A DNA stretch of 5,461 nt from Butyrivibrio sp. Lineage in GTDB: Bacteria; Bacillota; Clostridia; Lachnospirales; Lachnospiraceae. Below are positions 1 through 5,461 of the stretch, one piece after another. The stretch covers positions 1 through 5,461 of the forward strand of contig JAILEJ010000167.1 in NCBI GenBank assembly GCA_024688095.1, read 5' to 3'. Positions within the stretch are counted from its first letter, which is position 1. Each line of letters starts with the position of its first letter. The translations under genes were made by a program, and so were the position numbers. A model generated the notes under the pieces. That model was not told the DNA's origin. It saw nothing but the letters and a program-made list of their open reading frames with translations, and made no database searches.

Positions 1-459
1 TGTTCCATTATGGACAGAGTTTATTCAGATTTACCATACTCTTTTGATAACTTTCTTGATGATATCTGTTTGTATATGGATATTCCGAGAATTACAGTTT
101 ACACAGGCTCTCCTTTTAAACTGATAAGAGTTTCCGGAAAAATGTCTGAAGATTATGAACTCATTATGAAAAACAGCGAGTATGTAAATAACGAAAATTA
201 TTTGGATCGTTTTGACAAAAAAGGTTTCTTCCTCTTAAATAATGTGGACTTTTTTAAAGTCAATGCTCCAGATGTATATGAGCAGCTTAAAAATATGAAT
301 ATTTTTTCTCTTGTACAGTTTAAAACACAGGATTTATCCGGAGATGATTTACTAATAAGCTTTGAATCCATTGGTAAGTCTGCCCCCTGGAACCCTCAAA
401 CTATCAAGTATTTAAATCTGCTTGTAAAAACCACACCTCTTCTTGATATAAAATACTAA
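1..459 (+). CDS. C-terminal part of a larger protein, probable GAF-like sensory domain (5' end outside window)
   Basis: The reading frame is open from base 1 (Cys-Ser-Ile precede the first Met at base 10) and ends at TAA 457-459. The nine bases before the first ATG contain no Shine-Dalgarno-like sequence, so this ATG is probably internal and the gene starts upstream of the window. The visible 152 residues have no membrane segment. Their pattern suggests the end of a GAF domain: a first helix (FDNFLDDICLYMDIPR) running into a strand, a central YLDRFDKKGFFLLNNV segment, then a strand of the type SLVQFK, a strand LLISFES, and a closing W-x-P-x-T-I-x-Y-L-x-x-L helix. GAF domains bind small ligands or mediate dimerisation, and in clostridia they often sit in multidomain signalling proteins such as GGDEF/EAL proteins. 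The effector domain, if any, lies outside the window, so the role is unknown. The GAF call is from pattern only; another alpha/beta sensor fold is possible. Confidence 0.6.
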   Translation, partial: CSIMDRVYSDLPYSFDNFLDDICLYMDIPRITVYTGSPFKLIRVSGKMSEDYELIMKNSEYVNNENYLDRFDKKGFFLLNNVDFFKVNAPDVYEQLKNMNIFSLVQFKTQDLSGDDLLISFESIGKSAPWNPQTIKYLNLLVKTTPLLDIKY

Positions 460-474
460 TTATTTCATTTATAC

Positions 475-508
475 AAAATAGCTTCATACATGCGTATGAA
501 GCTATTTT
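475..508. terminator. Bidirectional intrinsic terminator between convergent genes
   Basis: A perfect 15-bp inverted repeat: left arm 475-489 (AAAATAGCTTCATAC), four-base loop 490-493, right arm 494-508. The outer part of each arm is an A/T run, so a short U tract follows the stem in both directions: TTTTT on the plus strand (505-509) and TTTT on the minus strand (478-475). It lies 15 bases after the stop of the upstream plus-strand gene, and its right arm touches the stop codon of the convergent minus-strand gene (TAA on 510-508). Both position and structure fit a shared terminator. The stem is AU-rich and the U tracts are short, so efficiency is uncertain. Confidence 0.85.
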
Positions 509-1233
509 TATATTATCGTGAAATCCTCGTTATCACCCAAAATTTTCTTTAAGTCTTCTAAGGCTTTCTTTTTACTTTTTGCTTTTACTGTGACTGTAAA
601 TTTATAGTTTCGTTTAAATTCCTTTGCCTGTTTCTCTTTTAACTGTTTTTCAAGCTTTTCCATTGTGTATTGCTTATTTAATTCAAAAATATCTGTGGCA
701 ACAAACTTAAGAAATATTTCTTTTTCATAATTATTTAGCTCATACTTATTGATTAGCCCTATTACATATGAGAGATTAATATAATCATTTCTTAGAAAAT
801 CTTCAAAGCTCTGCCATCTATCACCATTTAAAGAATCATTTTTATAACCATTTTCTTCATCCGAAAAAACATCTTCTGAAATACCATGTGATTCCATCCA
901 GTCCATAATATACCAATGCCAGATTATTTTTCTTTTCCTTGAAACATCTTTTTCATAGATCATCAAAAGTTTTTTCTTCATCAGATCAACTGTTTCTTTA
1001 AGTGATTCCTTTGTAACCTCACTTACAAAATAGCAATCACTTGCATAAATCTGTCCATCATCTTCATCCTCAATGGTTATCGCCAATCTGTCATCTGGTA
1101 CCTTAAGAAGATGCATTGAAAAATCTCCCACTTTGGCAATGCATATGCCTTTTTGAAATATTGGATCATTTTTATAAGAATGAAATGATTCCAGCACCTG
1201 ATCTGATTTTATATACTGAAACAATTTTGCCAT
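508..1233 (-). CDS. Hypothetical protein, 241 residues, soluble and charged
   Basis: I do not recognise this protein and assign no function. It starts at ATG 1233-1231 with AGGTGA at 1242-1237, three bases upstream, and ends at TAA 510-508. There is no signal peptide or membrane helix, so it should be cytoplasmic. Visible parts are: an N-terminal region (1-70) with predicted strands and an acidic EDEDDG turn at 55-60; a Lys-rich helix around 75-100; a Trp/His cluster WHWYIMDWMESHG at 105-117; an Asp/Glu/Asn-rich linker at 119-138; a helical stretch at 140-205 ending in a highly charged segment; and a C-terminal module (209-241, YKFTVTVKAKSKKKALEDL...) shaped like a strand followed by a helix. 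That last module loosely resembles small strand-helix domains of the DpnD/PcfM type, which is only an impression. The gene lies 78 bases downstream of the mraY-like gene on the same strand with no terminator seen between them, so co-transcription is plausible. Its stop codon abuts the shared terminator. Confidence 0.8.
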   Translation of the reverse strand: MAKLFQYIKSDQVLESFHSYKNDPIFQKGICIAKVGDFSMHLLKVPDDRLAITIEDEDDGQIYASDCYFVSEVTKESLKETVDLMKKKLLMIYEKDVSRKRKIIWHWYIMDWMESHGISEDVFSDEENGYKNDSLNGDRWQSFEDFLRNDYINLSYVIGLINKYELNNYEKEIFLKFVATDIFELNKQYTMEKLEKQLKEKQAKEFKRNYKFTVTVKAKSKKKALEDLKKILGDNEDFTII

Positions 1234-1311
1234 ATATCACCTAAAACCTTATATTTAGCATTATTAAGTCTCTGATAAGAGTTATGTTTATTGTTATTTA
1301 AGCCTAAAGTC

Positions 1312-2292
1312 CTATAACAACACCAGGTAATATGTCATTAAGCAAACAACAATCTGTAAGATAGTGAATCTAAACACAACCTGCGTGTTGGACCATCCCA
1401 TATTCTTCCTTGTCTGATCATGAAGCGGTGTACGGATATTTTTTAAAATATATATCTTAAATAATCGTATCAATGATACTTTTACAAGTCCAAGTCCACC
1501 ATCAAGTATCAATACTATAGAAAGTGGTATATATAATAATGGACTTCCACTCTCAAGAGCTGCTATAGCAATAAAAATACCCATAGCCCTTGATCCTGCA
1601 TCTCCCATTAATGCCGTTGAAGGATTAGCATTAAACCAAAGATATGCAAGGAGCGCTGCTACAAATACAGGAATCTGCTCATTAAAGAAAATATCGCTGT
1701 TATTGAGCACCTCAGCTATAAAATAAAAGCCTGAAAGAGTTGCTATAACCAAAGATGCCGAAAGTCCATCTACGCCATCTGAACAATTTGTAACATTAAT
1801 TGCTGTCCAAATAAGTATTACAGACAATATAACAAATAAGACAGCTGGTATTTCTATGCTTGCACCTATAAACGACAGGAATACAATTGTTCCATTAAAA
1901 TAAACATATGTAATCGAAGCAATGAGGGCTATTACAAAATCTAAAACTCCCTTTATAAGTTCTCCCCATGGTTTGTCTGATCTGTCATCGAGGTATCCTG
2001 TAACCATTTCTGCAGTTACAAGAACTATATAAATTACATATTCAAGTGTAATATCTGTAAAAAGCAGTGCACAAATTGCAAATACAAGAATAAAAATAAT
2101 GCCTGCTCCTCTTGCCTTTCCGGCTGATTTTGCACCATCTACAGCAAAAGCTCTTCCCTGATCCTGAGGTAAATATTTCTTTAACTTTGCTGTTAAAATA
2201 AAGGTCAGCACAAAAGAAACAAATACTCCCAGGCATTGTAATAAGTTAGAATCCAAATCCGTTAACGATAAAAGCATTTTAATATTTCTCAC
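1312..2292 (-). CDS. mraY: MraY-like phospho-N-acetylmuramoyl-pentapeptide transferase (GT4 / PNPT family)
   Basis: A very hydrophobic protein of 326 residues with about ten predicted membrane helices, matching the PNPT superfamily that transfers a phosphosugar from a UDP-sugar to undecaprenyl phosphate. MraY makes lipid I at the inner face of the membrane in peptidoglycan synthesis. Family landmarks are present: GYLDD with the Asp pair D102/D103; NVTNCSDGVDGL (N169, D172, D175); MGDAGS with D231; and a last cytoplasmic loop, TPLHDQTRKNMGW (288-300), followed by QVVFRF. GW and the VVFRF run favour MraY over WecA/TagO. Two regions differ from textbook MraY: the HHH triad is H291-D-Q, and the usual SHxxKxGTPTMGG loop is replaced by GAKSAGKARGAG (53-64). 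Similar variants seem, from memory, usual in Lachnospiraceae. The start shown is GTG 2292-2290 with no clear Shine-Dalgarno site. An ATG five codons in (2277-2275), with weak GTGAGA ten bases or so upstream, would give 321 residues and may be the true start. WecA-like activity cannot be excluded. Confidence 0.88.
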   Translation of the reverse strand: MRNIKMLLSLTDLDSNLLQCLGVFVSFVLTFILTAKLKKYLPQDQGRAFAVDGAKSAGKARGAGIIFILVFAICALLFTDITLEYVIYIVLVTAEMVTGYLDDRSDKPWGELIKGVLDFVIALIASITYVYFNGTIVFLSFIGASIEIPAVLFVILSVILIWTAINVTNCSDGVDGLSASLVIATLSGFYFIAEVLNNSDIFFNEQIPVFVAALLAYLWFNANPSTALMGDAGSRAMGIFIAIAALESGSPLLYIPLSIVLILDGGLGLVKVSLIRLFKIYILKNIRTPLHDQTRKNMGWSNTQVVFRFTILQIVVCLMTYYLVLL

Positions 2293-2316
2293 AATCTATT
2301 ATTTTAGAATAATGAC

Positions 2317-2322
2317 ATTATA
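2317..2322 (-). promoter_or_regulatory. Candidate -10 box for the mraY-like gene
   Basis: The minus strand reads a perfect TATAAT here, within GAGTTATAATG. Transcription would start near 2310, giving a leader of about 18 bases to the GTG start or 33 bases to the ATG at 2277; the second is the more usual length and slightly supports the ATG. No good -35 box lies at 16-18 bases; the nearest match, TTGAGA (2340-2335), is only 12 bases away. AT-rich DNA yields such boxes by chance. Confidence 0.45.
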
Positions 2323-2511
2323 ACTCTTTTTTACTCTCAATAACACTTAACAATCATATATTAATTATTTTCACGAAATCTTTATAATCGCTTTTACATC
2401 TAAGGCTTTACTTTCCTCTTTATAACTATATTTTATTTTACGATGCTCTTTTGCACTATTTTACTATGTTTTAATATGGTTTTTAGCAATGTTCTTTCTA
2501 TGATCATTCCC

Positions 2512-2571
2512 GTTGTTCATAGTTCTACTTTAAGACTGTTATGAACATCGATTCTTTTGGCTTCTCTTTAT
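2512..2571. repeat. Tandem repeat unit 1 with stem-loop (62-base period)
   Basis: This 60-base unit matches the unit at 2574-2633 at 49 of 60 positions, with no gaps at an offset of 62. The last 36 bases (2536-2571) differ at only two positions and the last 26 (2546-2571) are identical. The first part can fold: TGTTCATA (2514-2521) pairs perfectly with TATGAACA (2540-2547), extended by a G-U wobble and leaving a 16-base loop. The 3' tail (2550-2571) is a T-rich, unpaired, conserved block. The function and the active strand are unknown. Confidence 0.75.
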
Positions 2572-2573
2572 TT

Positions 2574-2633
2574 GATGCTCATAATCATACTATTTGGCTG
2601 TTATGCGCATCGATTCTTTTGGCTTCTCTTTAT
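2574..2633. repeat. Tandem repeat unit 2 with stem-loop (62-base period)
   Basis: This is the second copy of the unit at 2512-2571. Its stem pairs GATGCTCATAA (2574-2584) with TTATGCGCATC (2601-2611), 10 of 11 pairs, again with a 16-base loop. One T-A pair of unit 1 (2516-2545) is a C-G pair here (2578-2607), a compensating change that keeps the stem; the neighbouring pair (2579 and 2606) has become a mismatch. The 26-base tail after the stem is identical to that of unit 1. Confidence 0.75.
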
Positions 2634-2640
2634 ACGCTAC

Positions 2641-2654
2641 CTCATAGTCCTCAT
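2641..2654. repeat. Possible truncated third repeat unit
   Basis: CTCATAGTCCTCAT matches the start of unit 2 at 10 of 14 bases and that of unit 1 at 10 of 14, and it lies at almost exactly the next 62-base step (63 from unit 2). Only the left stem arm and the start of the loop are recognisable before a run of six C (2655-2660). The match is short and could be chance. Confidence 0.35.
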
Positions 2655-2840
2655 CCCCCCAAAATATTAAACCAATAATGTTTCAAGCATTACCATCAAT
2701 ATATATTTTTGTATGAACTTAAGATTATCGGACATTTCAATTAAAACAGGATTTACGTCTGCTATTGCGAGTAATGAAATATCAAACTGATATTTAGTAA
2801 AAGAAATGACAAAAATATATAGTATTTTATAAAAAAATGT

Positions 2841-2875
2841 GTTATAGTTTGTTCGGTTACTGAACAAACTATAAC
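2841..2875. promoter_or_regulatory. 35-bp dyad upstream of xfp: operator or minus-strand terminator
   Basis: The arms GTTATAGTTTGTTC (2841-2854) and its exact complement (2862-2875) flank seven bases. Counted around T2858 as the centre, the symmetry extends inward so that 16 of 17 positions match, which suits a DNA-binding dimer better than an RNA hairpin, whose loop would not need to be symmetric. It ends 46 bases before the -35 box of xfp. Alternatively, read on the minus strand, the stem is followed after three bases by seven T (2837-2831), like an intrinsic terminator that would stop leftward transcription. No regulator gene is in the window, so no factor can be named. Confidence 0.7.
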
Positions 2876-2921
2876 CCAAAAACAAAAATATAAACTATTT
2901 TACTTTTTTCTAAATTTATAC

Positions 2922-2950
2922 TTGTAGTTTTGGGGAATATAGTGTATTAT
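2922..2950 (+). promoter_or_regulatory. Probable sigma-A-type promoter of xfp
   Basis: TTGTAG (2922-2927) and TATTAT (2945-2950) are separated by 17 bases, the optimal spacing, with a TG directly upstream of the -10 box and an A/T-rich tract before the -35 box. Transcription would start near 2957, giving a leader of about 43 bases. The -10 box sits inside a short dyad, TGTAT-T-ATACA (2943-2953), which could be a repressor site or chance. Confidence 0.65.
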
Positions 2951-2987
2951 ACATGAGTGTTAATTTTTTACCAAAGTATTTTAGGTT

Positions 2988-2993
2988 GGAGGA
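2988..2993 (+). promoter_or_regulatory. Strong ribosome binding site of xfp
   Basis: GGAGGA lies six bases before the ATG at 3000 and is a near-complete Shine-Dalgarno sequence. It fixes the start codon of xfp and suggests strong translation, as expected for a central metabolic enzyme. Confidence 0.9.
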
Positions 2994-2999
2994 AACAAA

Positions 3000-5387
3000 A
3001 TGGACGTAGTGAAGAACGTTAACTGTGAAGAAAAAGGACCTATCACAGACGAGCTGCTTACAAAAATGAATGCCTACTGGCGTGCAGCAAACTATCTTTC
3101 AGCAGGACAGCTTTATCTTCTTGATAACCCTCTCCTGAAGAAGCCACTTACAAACGAAATGATTAAGAAGAAAATCGTTGGACACTGGGGAACTGTTCCT
3201 GGTCAAAACTTTGTATATGTACATCTTAATCGTGCCATCAAGAGATATGACCTTGACATGATTTTATTATCAGGTCCAGGACACGGCGGAAACTTCTATG
3301 TTGCCAACACATATCTTGAAGGTTCATACAGCGAAATCTATCCAAACGTTAGTGAGGATGAAGCTGGAATGCAGAAACTTTTCAAACAGTTCTCTTTCCC
3401 AGGCGGTGTACCAAGTCATTGTGCTCCTGAAACTCCTGGTTCAATCAACGAAGGTGGTGAGCTTGGATATTCAATCGCACACGCTTTTGGTGCTGTATTT
3501 GATAACCCAGATTTAATTGCCGCTGTTACTGTTGGTGATGGAGAAGCTGAAACAGGCCCTCTTGCAACTTCATGGCAGTCAAACAAATTCCTTAATCCAG
3601 TGACTGATGGTGCGGTTCTTCCTATCCTTCATCTTAATGGATATAAAATTGCCAACCCAACTCTTCTTTCACGTATTTCTCATGAAGAACTTCAGAAATA
3701 CTTCGAAGGTATGGGATGGAAGCCTTATTTCGTAGAAGGTAAGGATCCAATGACAATGCATAAGCTTATGGCTGAAGCTATGGATAGCTGTATTGAAGAG
3801 ATTCAGGCTATTCAAAAACATGCTAGAGAAACAGGAGATACAAAGCGTCCTGTATGGCCAATGATCGTACTTAGAACACCTAAGGGATGGACAGGTCCAG
3901 ACTATGTTGATGGTGATAAGGTAGAAGATTATTGGAGAGCACATCAGGTTCCGATCATGATGGACAAGCCAAATCATCTTGAACTTCTTGACAAGTGGCT
4001 CAAGAGCTACAAGCCAGAAGAACTCTTTACAGAAGATGGTAAGCTTATACCTGAACTTAAGGCACTTGCTCCTACAGGAAATCACAGGATCGGTGCTAAC
4101 CCTCATGGTAATGGTGGTCTTCTCCTTCGTGATCTTAGACTTCCAGATTTCCGTGATTACGCATTCGATGTTAAGGAACCAGGATGCACAGATGGTCAGG
4201 ATATGATAGAACTTGGTAACTTTGTTCGTGATATCATCAAATTAAATGCTGATGCTAGAAACTTCAGAGTTTTCGGACCAGATGAAACAAATTCAAACAG
4301 ATTAAATGCTGTATTCCAGGAAACAAATCGTGTTTGGAATGCAGATACAATAGAAGAAGACGATGCTCTTAATGCAGATGGTCGTGTTATGGACTCAATG
4401 CTTTCAGAGCATATGTGTGAAGGATGGCTTGAAGGATATCTTCTTACAGGTCGTCATGGCTTCTTTGCAAGTTACGAAGCATTCATCAGAATCATCGATT
4501 CTATGGTTGCTCAGCATGCTAAGTGGCTTAAGGTTTGTAACCAGCTTCCATGGAGAGAAGAAATTGCTTCACTTAACCTTCTTCTTTCATCAAACGTATG
4601 GCAGCAGGATCACAACGGATTTACACACCAGGATCCAGGATTCATGGATCATATTGCTAATAAGAAGGCAGACGTTGTACGTCTTTATCTTCCACCAGAT
4701 GCTAACTGCTTACTTTCATGCTTCGATCACTGCGTACGTAGCCGTAACTATGTAAACGTAATTGTTGCATCAAAGCATCCTCGTCCACAGTGGCTCACTA
4801 TGGAACAGGCTGTTAAGCACTGTACTCAAGGTATTGGTATCTGGGATTGGGCTTCAAACGATGCTGGTCAGGAACCTGATATCGTATTTGCATGTGCAGG
4901 TGAAACTCCTACACTTGAGGCTCTTGCAGCTGTATCAATCCTTAATGAAGAACTTCCTGAAGTTAAAGTTCGTTTCATCAACGTTGTTGATCTCTTTAAG
5001 CTTCAGCCTCATTCAGAGCATCCACATGGATTATCTGATGCAGAATACGATATCCTCTTCACAAAGGATAAGCCAGTAATCTTCAACTTCCATGGATATC
5101 CAACACTTATCCATGAACTTACATACAGACGTCACAACAACCGTCTTATGCATGTTCGCGGATATCAGGAAGAAGGAACAATTACTACTCCATTCGATAT
5201 GCGTGTACAGAACAATATCGATCGTTTCCATCTTGTTATGGATGCTATCAAGTATCTTCCACAGCTTGGAAACAGAGGTGCATATCTCTACCAGAAGATG
5301 AGCGACAAGCTTGTTGAGCATAAACAGTACATCCACGAAGTAGGTCTTGACCTTCCTGAAGTAGCTGACTGGAAGTGGAATAAATAA
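3000..5387 (+). CDS. xfp: Phosphoketolase (xylulose-5-phosphate / fructose-6-phosphate)
   Basis: A complete, thiamine-diphosphate-dependent cytoplasmic enzyme of 795 residues, a normal length for the family. It splits xylulose 5-phosphate (and in many members fructose 6-phosphate) with phosphate into acetyl phosphate plus glyceraldehyde 3-phosphate (or erythrose 4-phosphate). Both family signatures are present: EGGELGY (151-157) and G-x3-D-N-P...VGDGE (164-182), whose GDGE and downstream N213 form the cofactor and metal site. Conserved histidines H62 (GHWGT), H95 (GPGHGG), H140 (PSHCAPETPG) and H315 (RAHQVP) match known active-site histidines of bifidobacterial enzymes; E474 (CEGW) is the probable cofactor-activating Glu, and DHNGFTHQDPG (537-547) is intact. 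Rough domain order: XFP_N to about 380, the central XFP domain to about 560, XFP_C from about 590. Nothing appears missing. It has its own promoter and strong ribosome binding site, and ends with tandem stops TAA TGA. Substrate preference between the two sugars cannot be read from the sequence. No acetate kinase or pentose genes are visible alongside. Confidence 0.98.
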   Translation: MDVVKNVNCEEKGPITDELLTKMNAYWRAANYLSAGQLYLLDNPLLKKPLTNEMIKKKIVGHWGTVPGQNFVYVHLNRAIKRYDLDMILLSGPGHGGNFYVANTYLEGSYSEIYPNVSEDEAGMQKLFKQFSFPGGVPSHCAPETPGSINEGGELGYSIAHAFGAVFDNPDLIAAVTVGDGEAETGPLATSWQSNKFLNPVTDGAVLPILHLNGYKIANPTLLSRISHEELQKYFEGMGWKPYFVEGKDPMTMHKLMAEAMDSCIEEIQAIQKHARETGDTKRPVWPMIVLRTPKGWTGPDYVDGDKVEDYWRAHQVPIMMDKPNHLELLDKWLKSYKPEELFTEDGKLIPELKALAPTGNHRIGANPHGNGGLLLRDLRLPDFRDYAFDVKEPGCTDGQDMIELGNFVRDIIKLNADARNFRVFGPDETNSNRLNAVFQETNRVWNADTIEEDDALNADGRVMDSMLSEHMCEGWLEGYLLTGRHGFFASYEAFIRIIDSMVAQHAKWLKVCNQLPWREEIASLNLLLSSNVWQQDHNGFTHQDPGFMDHIANKKADVVRLYLPPDANCLLSCFDHCVRSRNYVNVIVASKHPRPQWLTMEQAVKHCTQGIGIWDWASNDAGQEPDIVFACAGETPTLEALAAVSILNEELPEVKVRFINVVDLFKLQPHSEHPHGLSDAEYDILFTKDKPVIFNFHGYPTLIHELTYRRHNNRLMHVRGYQEEGTITTPFDMRVQNNIDRFHLVMDAIKYLPQLGNRGAYLYQKMSDKLVEHKQYIHEVGLDLPEVADWKWNK

Positions 5388-5461
5388 TGAACTTAATATC
5401 TGACGAAAGATGGACTTTTACTACTTGATGGTATGACTATATAAAACCCTATTTCGTTTAG
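5388..5461. other. Short downstream flank of xfp, no gene seen
   Basis: These 74 bases begin with a second in-frame stop (TGA 5388-5390). They contain no stem-loop with a following T tract and no start codon with a ribosome binding site. The xfp terminator or a co-transcribed next gene must lie beyond the window. Confidence 0.6.

Larger units (their letters stand above)
2293..2999. other. 707-base divergent intergenic region without a convincing gene
   Basis: This AT-rich stretch separates the minus-strand mraY-like gene from plus-strand xfp, which are transcribed away from each other. It contains a likely -10 box for the mraY-like gene (2317-2322), a tandem repeat with stem-loops (2512 to about 2654), a run of six C (2655-2660), a long dyad (2841-2875), an A/T-rich block (2876-2917) that could act as an UP element, and the xfp promoter and ribosome binding site. 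The only longer open frame (2667-2885, minus) starts with TTG, has no ribosome binding site and runs through the dyad, so it is not called. About 300 bp would suffice for two divergent promoters; the extra length and the repeats suggest an unrecognised RNA, a regulatory array or the remains of an insertion. Confidence 0.7.

Noticed and set aside
10..459. ATG at base 10 as a true gene start giving a complete 149-residue protein
   Set aside because: The frame is open to the window edge and the nine bases before the ATG have no ribosome binding site; the product also looks like the end of a larger sensory protein.
2403..2448. A further, older repeat copy (GGCTTT...CTCTTTATA and GATGCTC look similar to the repeat tail and start)
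   Set aside because: The pieces are not at the 62-base spacing and are T-rich fragments easily matched by chance.
2536..2633. Two 36-base repeats separated by 26 bases as a minimal CRISPR array
   Set aside because: The 'spacer' is itself a diverged part of the same 62-base unit (similar across copies and paired with the repeat), there are only two clear copies, and no cas genes are present.
2574..2660. Short minus-strand peptides encoded by the repeat units
   Set aside because: Both units have in-frame stops immediately around the conserved block, and the 62-base period is not a multiple of three.
2667..2885. 72-codon minus-strand frame in the intergenic region
   Set aside because: It begins with TTG, lacks a Shine-Dalgarno site, and its first codons are the dyad and the T7 tract. 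A gene remnant toward its end cannot be excluded but nothing supports it.
3669..4106. Long open frames in other phases or on the opposite strand inside xfp
   Set aside because: They overlap a complete, highly conserved enzyme gene, have no ribosome binding sites and encode no recognisable protein.
5388..5461. Terminator for xfp in the downstream flank
   Set aside because: CGAAA and TTTCG near the ends could pair but only across about 45 bases and without a T tract.

Overview
This window looks like chromosomal DNA from a low-GC, Gram-positive anaerobe, most likely a member of the Lachnospiraceae (Butyrivibrio/Pseudobutyrivibrio/Roseburia type). The clues are the AT-rich intergenic DNA, strong Shine-Dalgarno sites, a full-length phosphoketolase, and a MraY-type transferase whose divergent loops resemble, from memory, proteins of that family. 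The genus call is inference; no search was run.

Layout from left to right. (1) Positions 1-459, plus strand: the 3' end of a gene that begins outside the window; its product ends in what looks like a GAF-type sensory domain. (2) Positions 475-508: a perfect 15-bp stem-loop between convergent genes, probably a two-way terminator. (3) Positions 508-1233, minus strand: an unrecognised 241-residue soluble protein. (4) Positions 1312-2292, minus strand: a polytopic MraY/GT4-family phosphosugar-lipid transferase. Genes 4 and 3 run in the same direction, 78 bases apart with no visible terminator between them, so they may form a two-gene transcript ending at the 475-508 hairpin. (5) Positions 2293-2999: a 707-base divergent intergenic region with no convincing gene. 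It holds a probable -10 box for the mraY-like gene, a 62-base-period tandem repeat whose units each contain a stem-loop, a near-perfect 35-bp dyad, and a good promoter and ribosome binding site for the next gene. (6) Positions 3000-5387, plus strand: xfp, a complete phosphoketolase of 795 residues. (7) Positions 5388-5461: no gene or terminator seen.

The genes do not form one pathway. Phosphoketolase belongs to central carbon metabolism (pentose or hexose phosphate to acetyl phosphate), the MraY-like enzyme to the cell envelope, and the first gene probably to signalling. No defence system, mobile element, CRISPR array, rRNA or tRNA was found. The least explained parts are the structured repeats at 2512-2654 and the dyad at 2841-2875, both in the long divergent intergenic region.
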